A DNA stretch of 64,000 nt from JBMDXB01 sp048594885 (lineage in GTDB: Bacteria; Acidobacteriota; Vicinamibacteria; Vicinamibacterales; 2-12-FULL-66-21), in contig JBMDXB010000063.1 in NCBI GenBank assembly GCA_048594885.1, positions 1-64,000 of the forward strand. The letters are read 5' to 3'. The notes under the pieces are model-generated. The model was not told where the DNA came from, did not search any database, and worked only from the letters and a program-made list of their open reading frames with translations. Below, piece after piece: positions 8,101 through 15,912 of this stretch (its first letter is position 1; the number at the start of each line of letters is the position of its first letter). Position numbers and translations under genes: made by a program.

Positions 8101-8439
8101 GAGGTACTCGAGCGTCCGCGAACGCGCCCAGTACAGGTCGGTGCCGTCCTCGAAGACGATGTAGACGAACGAGTAGCCGAAGTCGGAGAAGCCGCGCACC
8201 GCCGTCACGCGCGGCGCACCGAGCATCGCCGTCACGATCGGGTAGGTGACCTGGTCCTCGACGAGATCGGGGCTGCGGTCCCAGCGCGAGTAGACGATGA
8301 CCTGCGTGTCGCTCAGGTCGGGGATCGCGTCGATCGGGACGCGACGCATCGACCACCACCCGGCGAGCGTCAGCACGGCGACGGCCGCGAAGATGGCCAG
8401 CGGGTGTCGTGCCGACCAGTCGATCACGCGCGCGATCAT
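5146..8439 (-). CDS. cusA: CusA-like heavy-metal efflux RND transporter
   Basis: 1097 residues, the usual length of HME-type RND pumps. The start is typical (MIARVIDWSARHPLAI, RRVPIDAIPDLSDTQVIVYS). The sequence contains LVDAGIVVVEQTHKKLEEW in the proton-relay helix and two methionine positions matching the copper relay of E. coli CusA: SILYMPSTLPGIS and GRIDMLTTGIRTPIGIK. It would export Cu(I)/Ag(I), or a related divalent metal, from periplasm or cytoplasm through a tripartite complex. The ATG overlaps the stop of the adaptor gene (ATGA, 8436-8439), so the two are translationally coupled. No outer-membrane factor gene is next to it. Confidence 0.9.
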   Translation of the reverse strand: MIARVIDWSARHPLAIFAAVAVLTLAGWWSMRRVPIDAIPDLSDTQVIVYSRWDRSPDLVEDQVTYPIVTAMLGAPRVTAVRGFSDFGYSFVYIVFEDGTDLYWARSRTLEYLSSVRSRLPGDVQTELGPDATGLGWIYQYALVDTSGAHSLAELRSYQDWYLRYYLKSVPGVAEVAPIGGFRQQFQVNVDPNRLQAYGLSIRRVVEAVRGGNTEVGGRLIEFGGTEYMVRGRGYARSARDIEDIVLVASDTGTPIRIRDVGQVVLGPDLRRGVSDLDGTGEAVSGIVVMRQGEHALEVIERVKTRLAELAPGLPPGVRIEPVYDRSDLIHRAIATLRSTIVEVTITVAIVVLLFLRHVPSALIPIITIPIALLISFIPFRAMGLTANIMSLGGLAIAISALVDAGIVVVEQTHKKLEEWARDGTRGDYRNVILHAVKEVGGPSFFALLVIAVSFLPILTLEAQEGRMFKPLAYTKTLAIVVAAFLAITLDPALRLAFTRLRPFTFRPGWLRAAANGLFIGTVRREEDNAVSRVLMRGYAPAAAWALRWKWVVAGGALAAMAATIPVAARLGSEFMPPLDEGSILYMPSTLPGISIGEAQKVLQVTDRIIRGFPEVERVFGKAGRAETATDPAPLSMIETVIILKPTSQWRRRDTWYSGWAPEWLKSPLRHVTPDHIPPPQLVDELNAAVKLPGLSNAWTMPIKGRIDMLTTGIRTPIGIKITGSDTSEIERIGTEVEAALARVVGTRNVFSERSGGGYFLDFQWNREALARYGLSIEDAQTAVQNAIGGENVTTAIAGRERYPVNVRYMRDFRGDIGALNRVLVPAGGDRQVPVAELATVTAATGPAMIRDEGGLLTGYVYVDIAGRDPQTYVDHARQVVAASVKLPAGYGIFWSGQYEAMQRVRDRLIVVVPLTLGLILLLLYANTRSVAKTAIVALAVPFSAIGAIWFVYLLGYNMSIAVWVGLIALVGVDAETGVFMLLYLDLAYERAKRERRLRSAQELRAAVLEGAVKRLRPKFMTVTTDLVGLLPVMWSIGAGSDVMKRMAAPIIGGLFTSFVLELLVYPVIYETWKWHTEVKPAIEAAAPVEEQALDVV

Positions 8440-9848
8440 GGGCGGACGGCGTGGCTGCTCGGATCGGCGTCGAACTGCCGCTTACAGGTGTCGGAGCAGA
8501 AGTAATACGTCGCGCCGCGGTAATCGCTCGTCCGGCGCGCCGCTTTCGCGCGCGCCGGATCGACGTCCATGCCGCAGATCACGTCCCGCTCCGGCTCGCC
8601 GCGAATGCCCGCGGCGGCCGCCCGCAGCCGGCTCTCCGAATCAATCAGGAAGTTGCCGGAGGTGACGACCCGCTCGCCCGGCATGATGCCGCGGACGATC
8701 TGCACGCGGTCGCCAAAGCGCCAGCCCGTCTCGACGTGGCGCGGCTCGAAGTACCCCTCACCCAGATCGACGAACACCGTCTTGCGCAGCCCGGAGTCGA
8801 GCAGCGCGTCGGAAGGGACCGTGAGCGCCGCCGGCACCTGCAGAGGAAAGTCGACGTCGACGAACATGCCGGGCCGCAACCCGTAGTCGGCATTGGCGAC
8901 CTCGAGACGTACCTTCAGCGTCCGTGACGCCGGGTCGAATTGCGGCAGCACCTCGCTGACGCGCGCGGTGAACCGGCGGCCCTGGTGCGGCAGCGTCAAC
9001 GCCGCCTGCTGGCCGGGACGGATGTAGTTCGCCTCGTACTGGAACATGTCCGCGAGGACCCAGACATGCCGGAGATCGGCGATGACGTACAGCTCGGCGC
9101 CGGCGTCGAAGCGCTGCCCCGGCGACACGTTCCGCTCGACGATGAATCCGGTGGCGGGAGAGCGGATGGCGATGGTGTTCGCCTTCTGGCGGTCCCGCGA
9201 CAGCTCGTCGATCTGCGTCACGCTCATCCCGAGCGCCTGCAGCGTCTCGGCCGCCGCCTGGAGCTGTGTGTTGCTCGACACCATCTGCGGATCGCTCGCC
9301 TTCTGGGCGAGGAAGCGATCGCGCGCGTCGAGCGCGAACAGATACGCCTGCTGCGCGCCAAGGAACTCGCGCGCGTAGAACGTGGCGAGCGTCTCGTTCT
9401 TCCGTACGACACTGCCGATCGAGTTGGGCATCGCGTCGACGATCCACCCGGGTGTGGCCGCAGCGATACGGAAGACGCGACGCTCGTCGGCGGCGACGCG
9501 TCCGACGGTGCGGACGTTCTGTTGGCCCGCCCACTGCTCGGCGGTCGTGACGCGTACGCCGATCAGCTGCTGTTTCTCGGAGGAGATGTGGATCGCGCCC
9601 GCAGGCCTGCCGTTCGTGCCGGCCGTCGATCCGGTGTCACCCTCGTACACCGGCTCGAGCTGCATGCCGCAATCGGGCGCGATTCCAGGCTTATCGGATC
9701 GATACTCCGGATGCATCGGGTCGTGCCAGTACAAGATTCGCCGGGCGTTCGCCGGCGAGGGCGCGGATCGGCGGCCGAACGAGACGCCGGCGGCAAAGAC
9801 GGCCACGACGGCAAGAGCGGAGCTGACGACCTTGATCGGTACTGACAT
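8436..9848 (-). CDS. cusB: CusB-like efflux periplasmic adaptor with heavy-metal-binding and YHS domains
   Basis: About 470 residues. After an N-terminal anchor/signal (ALAVVAVFAAGVSF) comes a heavy-metal-binding domain, YWHDPMHPEYRSDKPG...CGMQLEP, at about residues 42-70. The membrane-fusion body follows (lipoyl/hairpin region and beta-barrel, for example GTRTVGRVAADERR-like start and SPATGFIVERNVSPGQRF). The C-terminus (about 420-470) is a YHS domain, ICGMDVDPARAK...YYFCSDTCKRQFDADP. Having both metal-binding modules in one adaptor suggests that it captures copper/silver before handing it to CusA. ATG 9848 is preferred because CCGGGG lies at normal spacing; GTG at 9854 is also possible. Confidence 0.88.
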   Translation of the reverse strand: MSVPIKVVSSALAVVAVFAAGVSFGRRSAPSPANARRILYWHDPMHPEYRSDKPGIAPDCGMQLEPVYEGDTGSTAGTNGRPAGAIHISSEKQQLIGVRVTTAEQWAGQQNVRTVGRVAADERRVFRIAAATPGWIVDAMPNSIGSVVRKNETLATFYAREFLGAQQAYLFALDARDRFLAQKASDPQMVSSNTQLQAAAETLQALGMSVTQIDELSRDRQKANTIAIRSPATGFIVERNVSPGQRFDAGAELYVIADLRHVWVLADMFQYEANYIRPGQQAALTLPHQGRRFTARVSEVLPQFDPASRTLKVRLEVANADYGLRPGMFVDVDFPLQVPAALTVPSDALLDSGLRKTVFVDLGEGYFEPRHVETGWRFGDRVQIVRGIMPGERVVTSGNFLIDSESRLRAAAAGIRGEPERDVICGMDVDPARAKAARRTSDYRGATYYFCSDTCKRQFDADPSSHAVRP

Positions 9849-9896
9849 GTCCACTACCCCGGAGTGCAGTGAGCGCCGGATTTCCGTCGGCCGTGC

Positions 9897-11867
9897 TCAC
9901 GGCACGACGATCAGCGGTCGCATCATGTCGTGTTCCTCGTGCTCGAGGATGTGGCAGTGCCACACGTACTCATGGCCGCCCGTCCTCGGACTGTCGGGTA
10001 TCTGGACAGTCAGTGTCTCGACAGCGTGTGTCTGCGGGTTCGTGATCGGAACGTTGACCTGCGGGACGGGAGGCAGCTCCACCAGCAGCGTCACGCACTC
10101 GCCGGGATTCGCTCTGACCGTTTCCTTCCATCCCAGCTCGTTCGCATCCGGCGGAGCGGGCTTGCCCGTCAGATGGAACCAGCGGTTGATCGCCTGCCGC
10201 GACAGCACGCGCACGTTGAAGTAGTGAAAGTGGATCGGGTGCGTGTCGGCGGTGATGTTGAACAGCCGCCAGATCTCATGGCTCCCCGCCTGGACCGTCT
10301 CGCTGGGGGCATCGGTGTAGGCGAGCGGTCCCGACAGCGGTCCGAGATTCTGCGCGAGACGGCCGTACCCGTCGAAGGTCTCGTAGATCGCGAGATCGCG
10401 GACCGGCGGATTGAGTGCGGCCGCGGGCGACGGCGGCAGCGCCCAACCCGGATTGGTCGGCTCGTCAGCCGGCACCGCCGCCGGCGCTGTGTCCGGATCG
10501 GCGACCACGAACTGCAGCAGCGTCCGCGTGTTCGGGCCGTACCCGGGCTCGGGCGGATCCGCGAGCGATCGATTCCCGGAGTGAAAGTCCGCCAGCGGCG
10601 TGCCTCCCGGGAACGGCACCGGCGCGTCGTTGTGCAGGATCAGCGAGCGCCCGGGCTTCACCTTCGAGAAGTCGACGATGATGTCGGCGCGTTCGGCCGG
10701 CGCGAGCAGGATGCCGGCGCCGCCGCGGACGCTCTGCACCACGATCCCCTGCGGGACGGCCGTACCGTCGAGGAAACCGCCTTCCGTACCGATCTGCAGC
10801 ATCGGCGGACCCGGCTTCGCGTACGCGGGCTCCGCCGAGTCGGGGAACCGTTGCCCATCCGAGAAGAACAGCTGCAGGTTCATGAAGCGCGTGTTGCACG
10901 CGTTCAGAATCTGGAAGCGGTACTTCCGCGGGTACACGGTGAGCGTGGGAAACACCGTGCCGTTGACGAGCATCGTGTCGCCCCAGAATTCGGGCACGAG
11001 CGATGGCGAGGGCACGCCCGACAGCAGGAATCCGCGCTGCAAGGCGAAGAACTGCGTGTCGTACTCGTTCGGATACCAGAGGCTGCCATCCTCCTCGAAG
11101 ACCTTGTCCTGGATGACCAGCGGGATCTGCCGTGCGGGGTGGATGCCGAGGTCGTTCATGAGCACCGCCTCGGCGGCATCCTTCAGCAGGTAGCCGCTGG
11201 CGATGCCGGCGTAAGCGTTCAGCCGCGTGATGCCGACGGCGTGATCGTGGTACCACATCATGCGCGCCGACTGGTTGTTTGGGTACCAATAGTCGTCGTT
11301 CAGGGTGCCTTCGAGATCGACCGGCAGCCAGTCGAGGACCGACGCGCCGCGTGTGCCGTCCGGCGCGAACCAGTGGAACGGCCCGCCGTCGCTCGGCCAC
11401 GGCACGAGGCCGCCGTGCAGGTGCGGCGCGGCGCGGTTGACCAGATTCCCTTCGCCGGTGATGTAGGGAGAGATCACTGACGTGTCCGCCGGCAGGATGT
11501 GGTCGTCCGGCAGCTCGTTGGTCCACGAGACGCGCACCGGGCGATCGCGCTGCGCCACGATCGCGCCACCGAGGTGCTTGAACGTTGACGACGCCGTGTC
11601 GCCGTAGCCATACAGCGTCGTTTCGAGTCCGGGATACAGTTCGTCGGTGAAGCTCCGCATCGCGATCTCGTAGTAGTCGACGCCTGGATAGCGAGTGGTA
11701 TTCGCCGTCGCCACCGGGATGTCCGGTCCGAACAGCCGCAGCGGCTGATTGGGGCCGAACTTCCGCAGCGTGGGCGATCGTTCGAACGATGCGTGCAGGC
11801 GCTGCCAGCGAAGCAGGGCGGCGGCGCCGGTGACGGCTCCGAGTTTCAGGAACTCGCGCCTCTTCAT
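9897..11867 (-). CDS. Tat-exported multicopper oxidase (CueO/CotA-like)
   Basis: 656 residues from the ATG at 11867, with AGGAG eight to ten bases upstream. The N-terminus MKRREFLKLGAVTGAAALL is a Tat-type signal. All copper motifs are visible: HLHGG and WYHDHA for the type 2/3 centre in the N-terminal cupredoxin domain, and HPIHFHYFNVRVL plus WHCHILEHEEHDMM in the C-terminal domain, with Cys for T1 copper and Met as axial ligand. The enzyme should oxidise Cu(I) or phenolic substrates in the periplasm. Position 48 bp upstream of cusB on the same strand suggests a copper-detoxification operon. Confidence 0.88.
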   Translation of the reverse strand: MKRREFLKLGAVTGAAALLRWQRLHASFERSPTLRKFGPNQPLRLFGPDIPVATANTTRYPGVDYYEIAMRSFTDELYPGLETTLYGYGDTASSTFKHLGGAIVAQRDRPVRVSWTNELPDDHILPADTSVISPYITGEGNLVNRAAPHLHGGLVPWPSDGGPFHWFAPDGTRGASVLDWLPVDLEGTLNDDYWYPNNQSARMMWYHDHAVGITRLNAYAGIASGYLLKDAAEAVLMNDLGIHPARQIPLVIQDKVFEEDGSLWYPNEYDTQFFALQRGFLLSGVPSPSLVPEFWGDTMLVNGTVFPTLTVYPRKYRFQILNACNTRFMNLQLFFSDGQRFPDSAEPAYAKPGPPMLQIGTEGGFLDGTAVPQGIVVQSVRGGAGILLAPAERADIIVDFSKVKPGRSLILHNDAPVPFPGGTPLADFHSGNRSLADPPEPGYGPNTRTLLQFVVADPDTAPAAVPADEPTNPGWALPPSPAAALNPPVRDLAIYETFDGYGRLAQNLGPLSGPLAYTDAPSETVQAGSHEIWRLFNITADTHPIHFHYFNVRVLSRQAINRWFHLTGKPAPPDANELGWKETVRANPGECVTLLVELPPVPQVNVPITNPQTHAVETLTVQIPDSPRTGGHEYVWHCHILEHEEHDMMRPLIVVP

Positions 11868-12232
11868 GATGCAGGTCTCCTGGGCATCTCTGGGGCACCC
11901 TGCCGGCGCGAGATGCGGACGCACGGCAGGCAGAACTAGGTGGGGAGCTGACGCGGCCATAGCAGGATCGAGGCCAGCCGTGTACGGTGTCGGCGGTGTG
12001 TGCGTCAGAAGATCTCTGAAGCGATCCCTGTCAACCTGACATGGGCGCCGTCGGACTCACGACAGCCATCACCTGCGGAATTCCGTCGGTCCGGCGCGCA
12101 GGTACACGGCTGAGCTATGCTGCCCGCCAGTCCCTCGCCCGATTGCTTCGTCACACGGCGATGTTAGAAAACCCGAAGGACGCCGACTATCTACTCGTGG
12201 CAGATCCTGACGCACGCGAATCGCAGCGGGGC
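11868..12232. promoter_or_regulatory. divergent intergenic region between multicopper oxidase and sigma factor genes
   Basis: This 365-bp stretch separates two genes read outward and must hold both promoters. No strong sigma-70 box pair or long palindrome could be recognised. An open frame from 12041 runs into the sigma gene, but its first 40 residues have no family resemblance; ATG 12161 is the only other plausible start for that gene. Confidence 0.4.
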
Positions 12233-12754
12233 ATGTCCAACGCCGGCGAGACAGATCTCTACGACCAGGCCGTCGAGGCCTTTGGCGCGGCGATCGAGCG
12301 TCTTGCGCGGTCGTACGAAGTGGACGACCACAAGCGCCAGGACCTGCTCCAGGACATCCACCTGAATTTGTGGCGAAGCTTCGAGCGGTTCAACGGTCAC
12401 TGCTCGCTTCGCACCTGGGTCTATCGGGTCGCGCACAACGTCGCGGCAACGCACGTCATCGACCAACGTCGCCAGCGATCGAGATCGCTGGTGAGTCTCG
12501 ATGACCTCGACTTCGACGCCGTGGGAATCGCGCCGGACGCTGACCGGCGGCTGCTGGTGTCACGATTGATGGAACTGGTTCAGTGCCTTCGCCCGTTGGA
12601 GCGGCAGCTCGTCCTGCTGTACCTCGAGGGGCTGGACGCCGCGGAGATTGGCGAGGTGATGGGGATCTCCGCCGGCACCGTGGCGACCAGGATCAGCCGC
12701 GTGAAGAAGCTCCTGGGGCACTACGCGCACGATGGAGGGACAAATGTCATCTGA
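12233..12754 (+). CDS. ECF-like RNA polymerase sigma factor
   Basis: About 173 residues from ATG 12233 (ATG 12161 would add 24). Sigma region 2 is clear: QDLLQDIHLNLWRSFERFNG, then SLRTWVYRVAHNVAATHVI. Region 4 reads LVLLYLEGLDAAEIGEVMGIS followed by VATRISRVKKLL. The protein would direct RNA polymerase to a small regulon, perhaps including its own operon. The gene overlaps the following membrane-protein gene by 11 bp, a common sigma/anti-sigma layout. The divergent copper oxidase gene makes an envelope or metal stress signal plausible, but this is inference. Confidence 0.85.
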   Translation: MSNAGETDLYDQAVEAFGAAIERLARSYEVDDHKRQDLLQDIHLNLWRSFERFNGHCSLRTWVYRVAHNVAATHVIDQRRQRSRSLVSLDDLDFDAVGIAPDADRRLLVSRLMELVQCLRPLERQLVLLYLEGLDAAEIGEVMGISAGTVATRISRVKKLLGHYAHDGGTNVI

Positions 12755-13373
12755 TCGCGCGCCGGCCAGTCTGGTGTCTGCCTGGCAGCAACAGCAGTCG
12801 AGCGGGTTCCGCATGGTCCCGTCGGAATTCGCCAGGCACGTGCGCGCCGACGTGCGCACGACCCGGCGTTGGATCGGACGAGGCGTCGTGATCAGCGCCT
12901 TCCTGATTCTCTGGTCCGGAGGGCTGTTGTTGTCGGAAGACGATCCGCTCCTGTTGCTGGGGGCGCTTCTGACGCTGCTCGCGCTGGCGTTTTCCGTCGC
13001 TCAGATTGGCGCCCACAGCCGGCGCGTGCGGACCGCCCGCTTCGACGCCGATCGCACGAGCGTGCCGTCGCTCGCCTACGCGCGCGCGTATTTGAGCACG
13101 CGCCGGGAGTTCCACAGGGGCCGTTGGCTCTGGTCGCGAGTGATGTTCTTGTTTCCGGGTCCGCCGCTCGTTGTCTACGGCGCCCGCAACGAGTCGAGCG
13201 CCTGGATAGTGTTTCTGCTCGTCTGGGTGGGGCTGCTCCTCGCCGCGGTGTTCGTCGTGCAGCGGCGCGCCGAGCGCCGCTATGACCACCTGCTGCGCGA
13301 GTTGGACGACATCGAACGCCAGTCGCCGGTCGAGAGGTTCTTGGCTGCGCACGAACAGTGGAAAGGTGACTAG
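12744..13373 (+). CDS. membrane protein cotranscribed with the sigma factor, possible anti-sigma partner
   Basis: 209 residues. The cytoplasmic N-terminus (about 1-45) is followed by two close hydrophobic helices at about 46-65 and 70-90 (VVISAFLILWSGGLLL, LLLLGALLTLLALAFSVAQI), a basic middle, and two more helices at about 128-150 and 155-178. The C-terminal tail is charged (RYDHLLRELDDIER). No zinc-finger anti-sigma motif (HxxxCxxC) is present, so the anti-sigma role rests only on its 11-bp overlap with the sigma gene. Confidence 0.6.
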   Translation: MSSDRAPASLVSAWQQQQSSGFRMVPSEFARHVRADVRTTRRWIGRGVVISAFLILWSGGLLLSEDDPLLLLGALLTLLALAFSVAQIGAHSRRVRTARFDADRTSVPSLAYARAYLSTRREFHRGRWLWSRVMFLFPGPPLVVYGARNESSAWIVFLLVWVGLLLAAVFVVQRRAERRYDHLLRELDDIERQSPVERFLAAHEQWKGD

Positions 13374-13550
13374 AGGCAGTCGAGCGGAGGCCCTGCGGTG
13401 CTGTTGCAGATAACGAAACGGCTGTTGCGGCTATGCCGGGAACGCCAGCACCGCAGCTTGTCTCGGAGTTTGTCCGACGCCATGATCCGCGCCAGTCCCG
13501 GATCGTAGCCGGAAACGGCAGCGGCCTCGCCCGGAAAAATCTGCACAGCA

Positions 13551-13590
13551 TATTGCGCTATGTGCAATACGGCGGCCGCACGGCTATAAT
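13551..13590 (+). promoter_or_regulatory. putative promoter/operator of the saccharide operon
   Basis: A perfect TATAAT (13585-13590) lies 46 bp upstream of the first operon gene. Just before it is the inverted repeat TATTGC-7-GCAATA (13551-13569), which would overlap the -35 region and could be a regulator site. No good TTGACA-like box is present at 17 bp, so activator dependence is possible. The rest of 13374-13635 holds no convincing gene. Confidence 0.35.
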
Positions 13591-13635
13591 GCCGCTCCAG
13601 ACCGCTCAGTTGGAATCGGCCTTGCCGCTCACGCC

Positions 13636-15192
13636 ATGACACGATTTTCAACGTATATGCTCATGACAGAGTCACTCCCCTCTCGCATCTCCCGCATCGT
13701 TGTCGCCGCCGCGTGCGCCGTCGCCGTTCCAGCCGTGGCGCTGGACGGCCAGCCCGGTCTGCACGATCCATCAACCGTCATCGTCGAAAACGGTAAGTAC
13801 TACGTGTACGCCACGGGAGGCGGCCTGCCGATGTCGATCTCGGACGACGGCTGGACGTGGCGGCGGGCGGGTACGGTCATGCAGGCCGTGCCCGGCGGCA
13901 GGCCGGGCCCGGACGTCATCGCGCGGGGCGGCAACAACACGTGGGCGCCCGATCTGATCCGCGCCGGCGACACGTATTTTCTCTACTATTCCGCGCCCGG
14001 CACGCAGCCGAAGGCGGCGATCGGTCTCCTGGTCGGCAAGACCCTCGATCCGCAGTCGCCTGACTACAAGTGGGAGGACGCGGGACCGGTGGTGTGGTCC
14101 GACGGCGTTGAGGACAGCAATGCGATCGATCCCGGCATCTTTCGCGATCCGACCAACGGAACCCTGTGGCTCACCTATGGTTCCTACTTCGGTTACATCC
14201 GTCTCGTCGAGCTGAATCCGAAGACCGGAAAACGGCTGTATCCCGAGCGGAAGCCGGTCAACATCGCGATCAACTCCGAAGCCTCGGTGATGATCTTCCG
14301 CGACGGCTGGTACTACCTGCTCGTCACGCATGGGTCGTGCTGCGCCGGTGCGAACTCCAGCTACAACATCCGGATGGGACGGGGGAAGAAGGTGACGGGA
14401 CCGTTTCTCGACAACATGGGGATCGACATGTTGCAGGGCGGCGGCAAGCTGTTTCTCGCATCCGGCGGCCGCTATGTCGGTCCCGGTCATTTCGGGCTGC
14501 TCGATCTCGGCGATGGCGTGCAGAAGTTTTCCTGCCACTACGAAGCCGACCTCGATCGCGGCGGGATCAGCGTGCTGGACATCCGTCCGCTGCTCTGGCG
14601 CGACGGATGGCCGGTCGCGGGCGACAACGTCAAGGCCGGCACGTACGCGATCGAGTCGGCTCGGACAGGCACCGCGCTCGAGCTCGCCGTCCAGGGCATG
14701 CCGGTCGGCGGGTTTCGCGGACGCGGCGGGCGCGGCGGCGGTGGGCCCCCTGGTGCGGCGCCTCCGCCTCCGCCTGCGCCGATTCCGGACCAGGAGCCAT
14801 CGCAGGTTTCGGCGAACTGGCCGGCCGGGACGGCCGGCGTACGTATGTCTCCCTACATGCTCCAGGCGCAGCAGAAGTGGGCGGTCACGCCCGCTCCCAA
14901 CGCGGGTGGCTATCCTGGATCGCCGTTCTTCAAGATCACGATCGCCGGGACGGATCGGACGCTCGCAGCAACGCCGGATCGCGAGCTGGTCCTCCTGCCG
15001 GCATTCACCGGCGCGCCCGAGCAACTCTGGCGCATCGACCAGCTCGCCGACGGCACCTACCGCGTCATGCCGAAGGCCGTGCCAAATTCCACTGAGCCGC
15101 TGGCGCTCTCCGCCGTCGGCAGCAGCATGCCGACGCTTGCGAGATTCGATCCGAAGAGCGATCGCCAGCGCTGGAACTTGAGGATGCCGTGA
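13636..15192 (+). CDS. secreted GH43 arabinan endo-1,5-alpha-L-arabinosidase-like enzyme
   Basis: 518 residues from 13636; ATGs at 13657 and 13663 are alternative starts, and MTESLPSRISRIVVAAACAVAVPAVA makes the best signal peptide. The GH43 five-bladed propeller motifs are present: LHDPSTVI (catalytic base Asp), AIDPGIFRDP (pKa-modulating Asp) and INSEASVM (acid Glu). THGSCCAGANSSYNI is typical of endo-arabinanases. A Gly/Pro-rich linker (about residues 355-385) leads to a C-terminal ricin-like region ending EQLWRIDQLADGTYRV. It should cut arabinan or arabinoxylan side chains outside the cytoplasm and starts a five-gene operon. Confidence 0.82.
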   Translation: MTRFSTYMLMTESLPSRISRIVVAAACAVAVPAVALDGQPGLHDPSTVIVENGKYYVYATGGGLPMSISDDGWTWRRAGTVMQAVPGGRPGPDVIARGGNNTWAPDLIRAGDTYFLYYSAPGTQPKAAIGLLVGKTLDPQSPDYKWEDAGPVVWSDGVEDSNAIDPGIFRDPTNGTLWLTYGSYFGYIRLVELNPKTGKRLYPERKPVNIAINSEASVMIFRDGWYYLLVTHGSCCAGANSSYNIRMGRGKKVTGPFLDNMGIDMLQGGGKLFLASGGRYVGPGHFGLLDLGDGVQKFSCHYEADLDRGGISVLDIRPLLWRDGWPVAGDNVKAGTYAIESARTGTALELAVQGMPVGGFRGRGGRGGGGPPGAAPPPPPAPIPDQEPSQVSANWPAGTAGVRMSPYMLQAQQKWAVTPAPNAGGYPGSPFFKITIAGTDRTLAATPDRELVLLPAFTGAPEQLWRIDQLADGTYRVMPKAVPNSTEPLALSAVGSSMPTLARFDPKSDRQRWNLRMP

Positions 15193-15911
15193 CTGTGCGA
15201 ATGAACAGGATGCACGCCATCTGGGCGCTGGCGCTCGCCGCCGCCCTCTGGCCAACGGCGCCGGCGTCGTCGCAGCCCCTGGCAGCGCGCCAGCAGGGCC
15301 CGGTTGCGCCGCGGCCCCCCGCGCCCTCGTTGACGCGGCCCGTGACACCGGCGAAGCCGGCCGGGCCGGACGGCTTCATCCAGCGCTGGCTGCTGCTCGA
15401 GCCGATCCGGGTGCCGGGTCAGCTCACGGAGGGCGCGGTACGGAGCGCGGTCGAGAAGAACTTCCCGGTGACGGCGCCTCCGCTGCCACACGACGGGGAC
15501 ACTCTCAAGTTCGGGGAGAGTGAACTGAAGTGGCACGCCGTCGATACGGCCGGCTACAACGTCAACCTCTATCACTTCGCGTACGCGCTGAACAAGCCGA
15601 CGACCAACGTCCTCTTCTGGGCCGTCACCGTCGTCAACTCGCCGCGCCAGATGAGCGGCGTCCGGCTCGCAATCGGCTCGAACGCCGCGTCCGTGTGGTG
15701 GGTCAACGGCACGGAGGTGACGGCCATCTTCAACGATCGACAGACGGTGATCGACGACGGCGTGTCGAAGCGGTTGACGCTGAACGAAGGCGCCAACGTC
15801 ATTCGCGCCGCGATCGTCAACGCGGGAGGGATGACGGATTTCTGCGCCCGGTTTCTCGACGAGCACGATCGGCCGATCAGGACGCTGACGGCGACGCTGA
15901 CGGCGCGGTGA
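15189..15911 (+). CDS. secreted protein related to the N-domain of acetylxylan esterases
   Basis: 240 residues. GTG 15189 overlaps the previous stop (GTGA) and has GAGG five bases upstream; ATG 15201 is the alternative. The signal peptide (IWALALAAALWPTAPASS) is followed by a Pro-rich linker and one beta-rich domain from about residue 60 with FIQRWLLLEPI, GESELKWHAVDTAGYNVNL, IGSNAASVWWVNGTEV and LNEGANVIRAAIVNAGG. This resembles the galactose-binding-like module that precedes catalytic domains in some acetylxylan esterases. No catalytic domain follows, so it is probably a sugar-binding accessory protein. Confidence 0.55.
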   Translation: MTVRMNRMHAIWALALAAALWPTAPASSQPLAARQQGPVAPRPPAPSLTRPVTPAKPAGPDGFIQRWLLLEPIRVPGQLTEGAVRSAVEKNFPVTAPPLPHDGDTLKFGESELKWHAVDTAGYNVNLYHFAYALNKPTTNVLFWAVTVVNSPRQMSGVRLAIGSNAASVWWVNGTEVTAIFNDRQTVIDDGVSKRLTLNEGANVIRAAIVNAGGMTDFCARFLDEHDRPIRTLTATLTAR

Positions 15912-15912
15912 C

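Noticed and set aside
7135..8505. Plus-strand frame of 456 codons antisense to cusA
   Set aside because: Asp/Arg/His-rich composition typical of antisense frames in high-GC genes, with no motif.
12005..12019. Short inverted repeat TCAGA-5-TCTGA in the divergent intergenic region
   Set aside because: Only five matched bases per arm; expected by chance in a region of this length.
13370..13651. Small frames on both strands between the membrane protein and the GH43 gene
   Set aside because: No family resemblance, no ribosome-binding site, and the region carries the promoter-like sequences.
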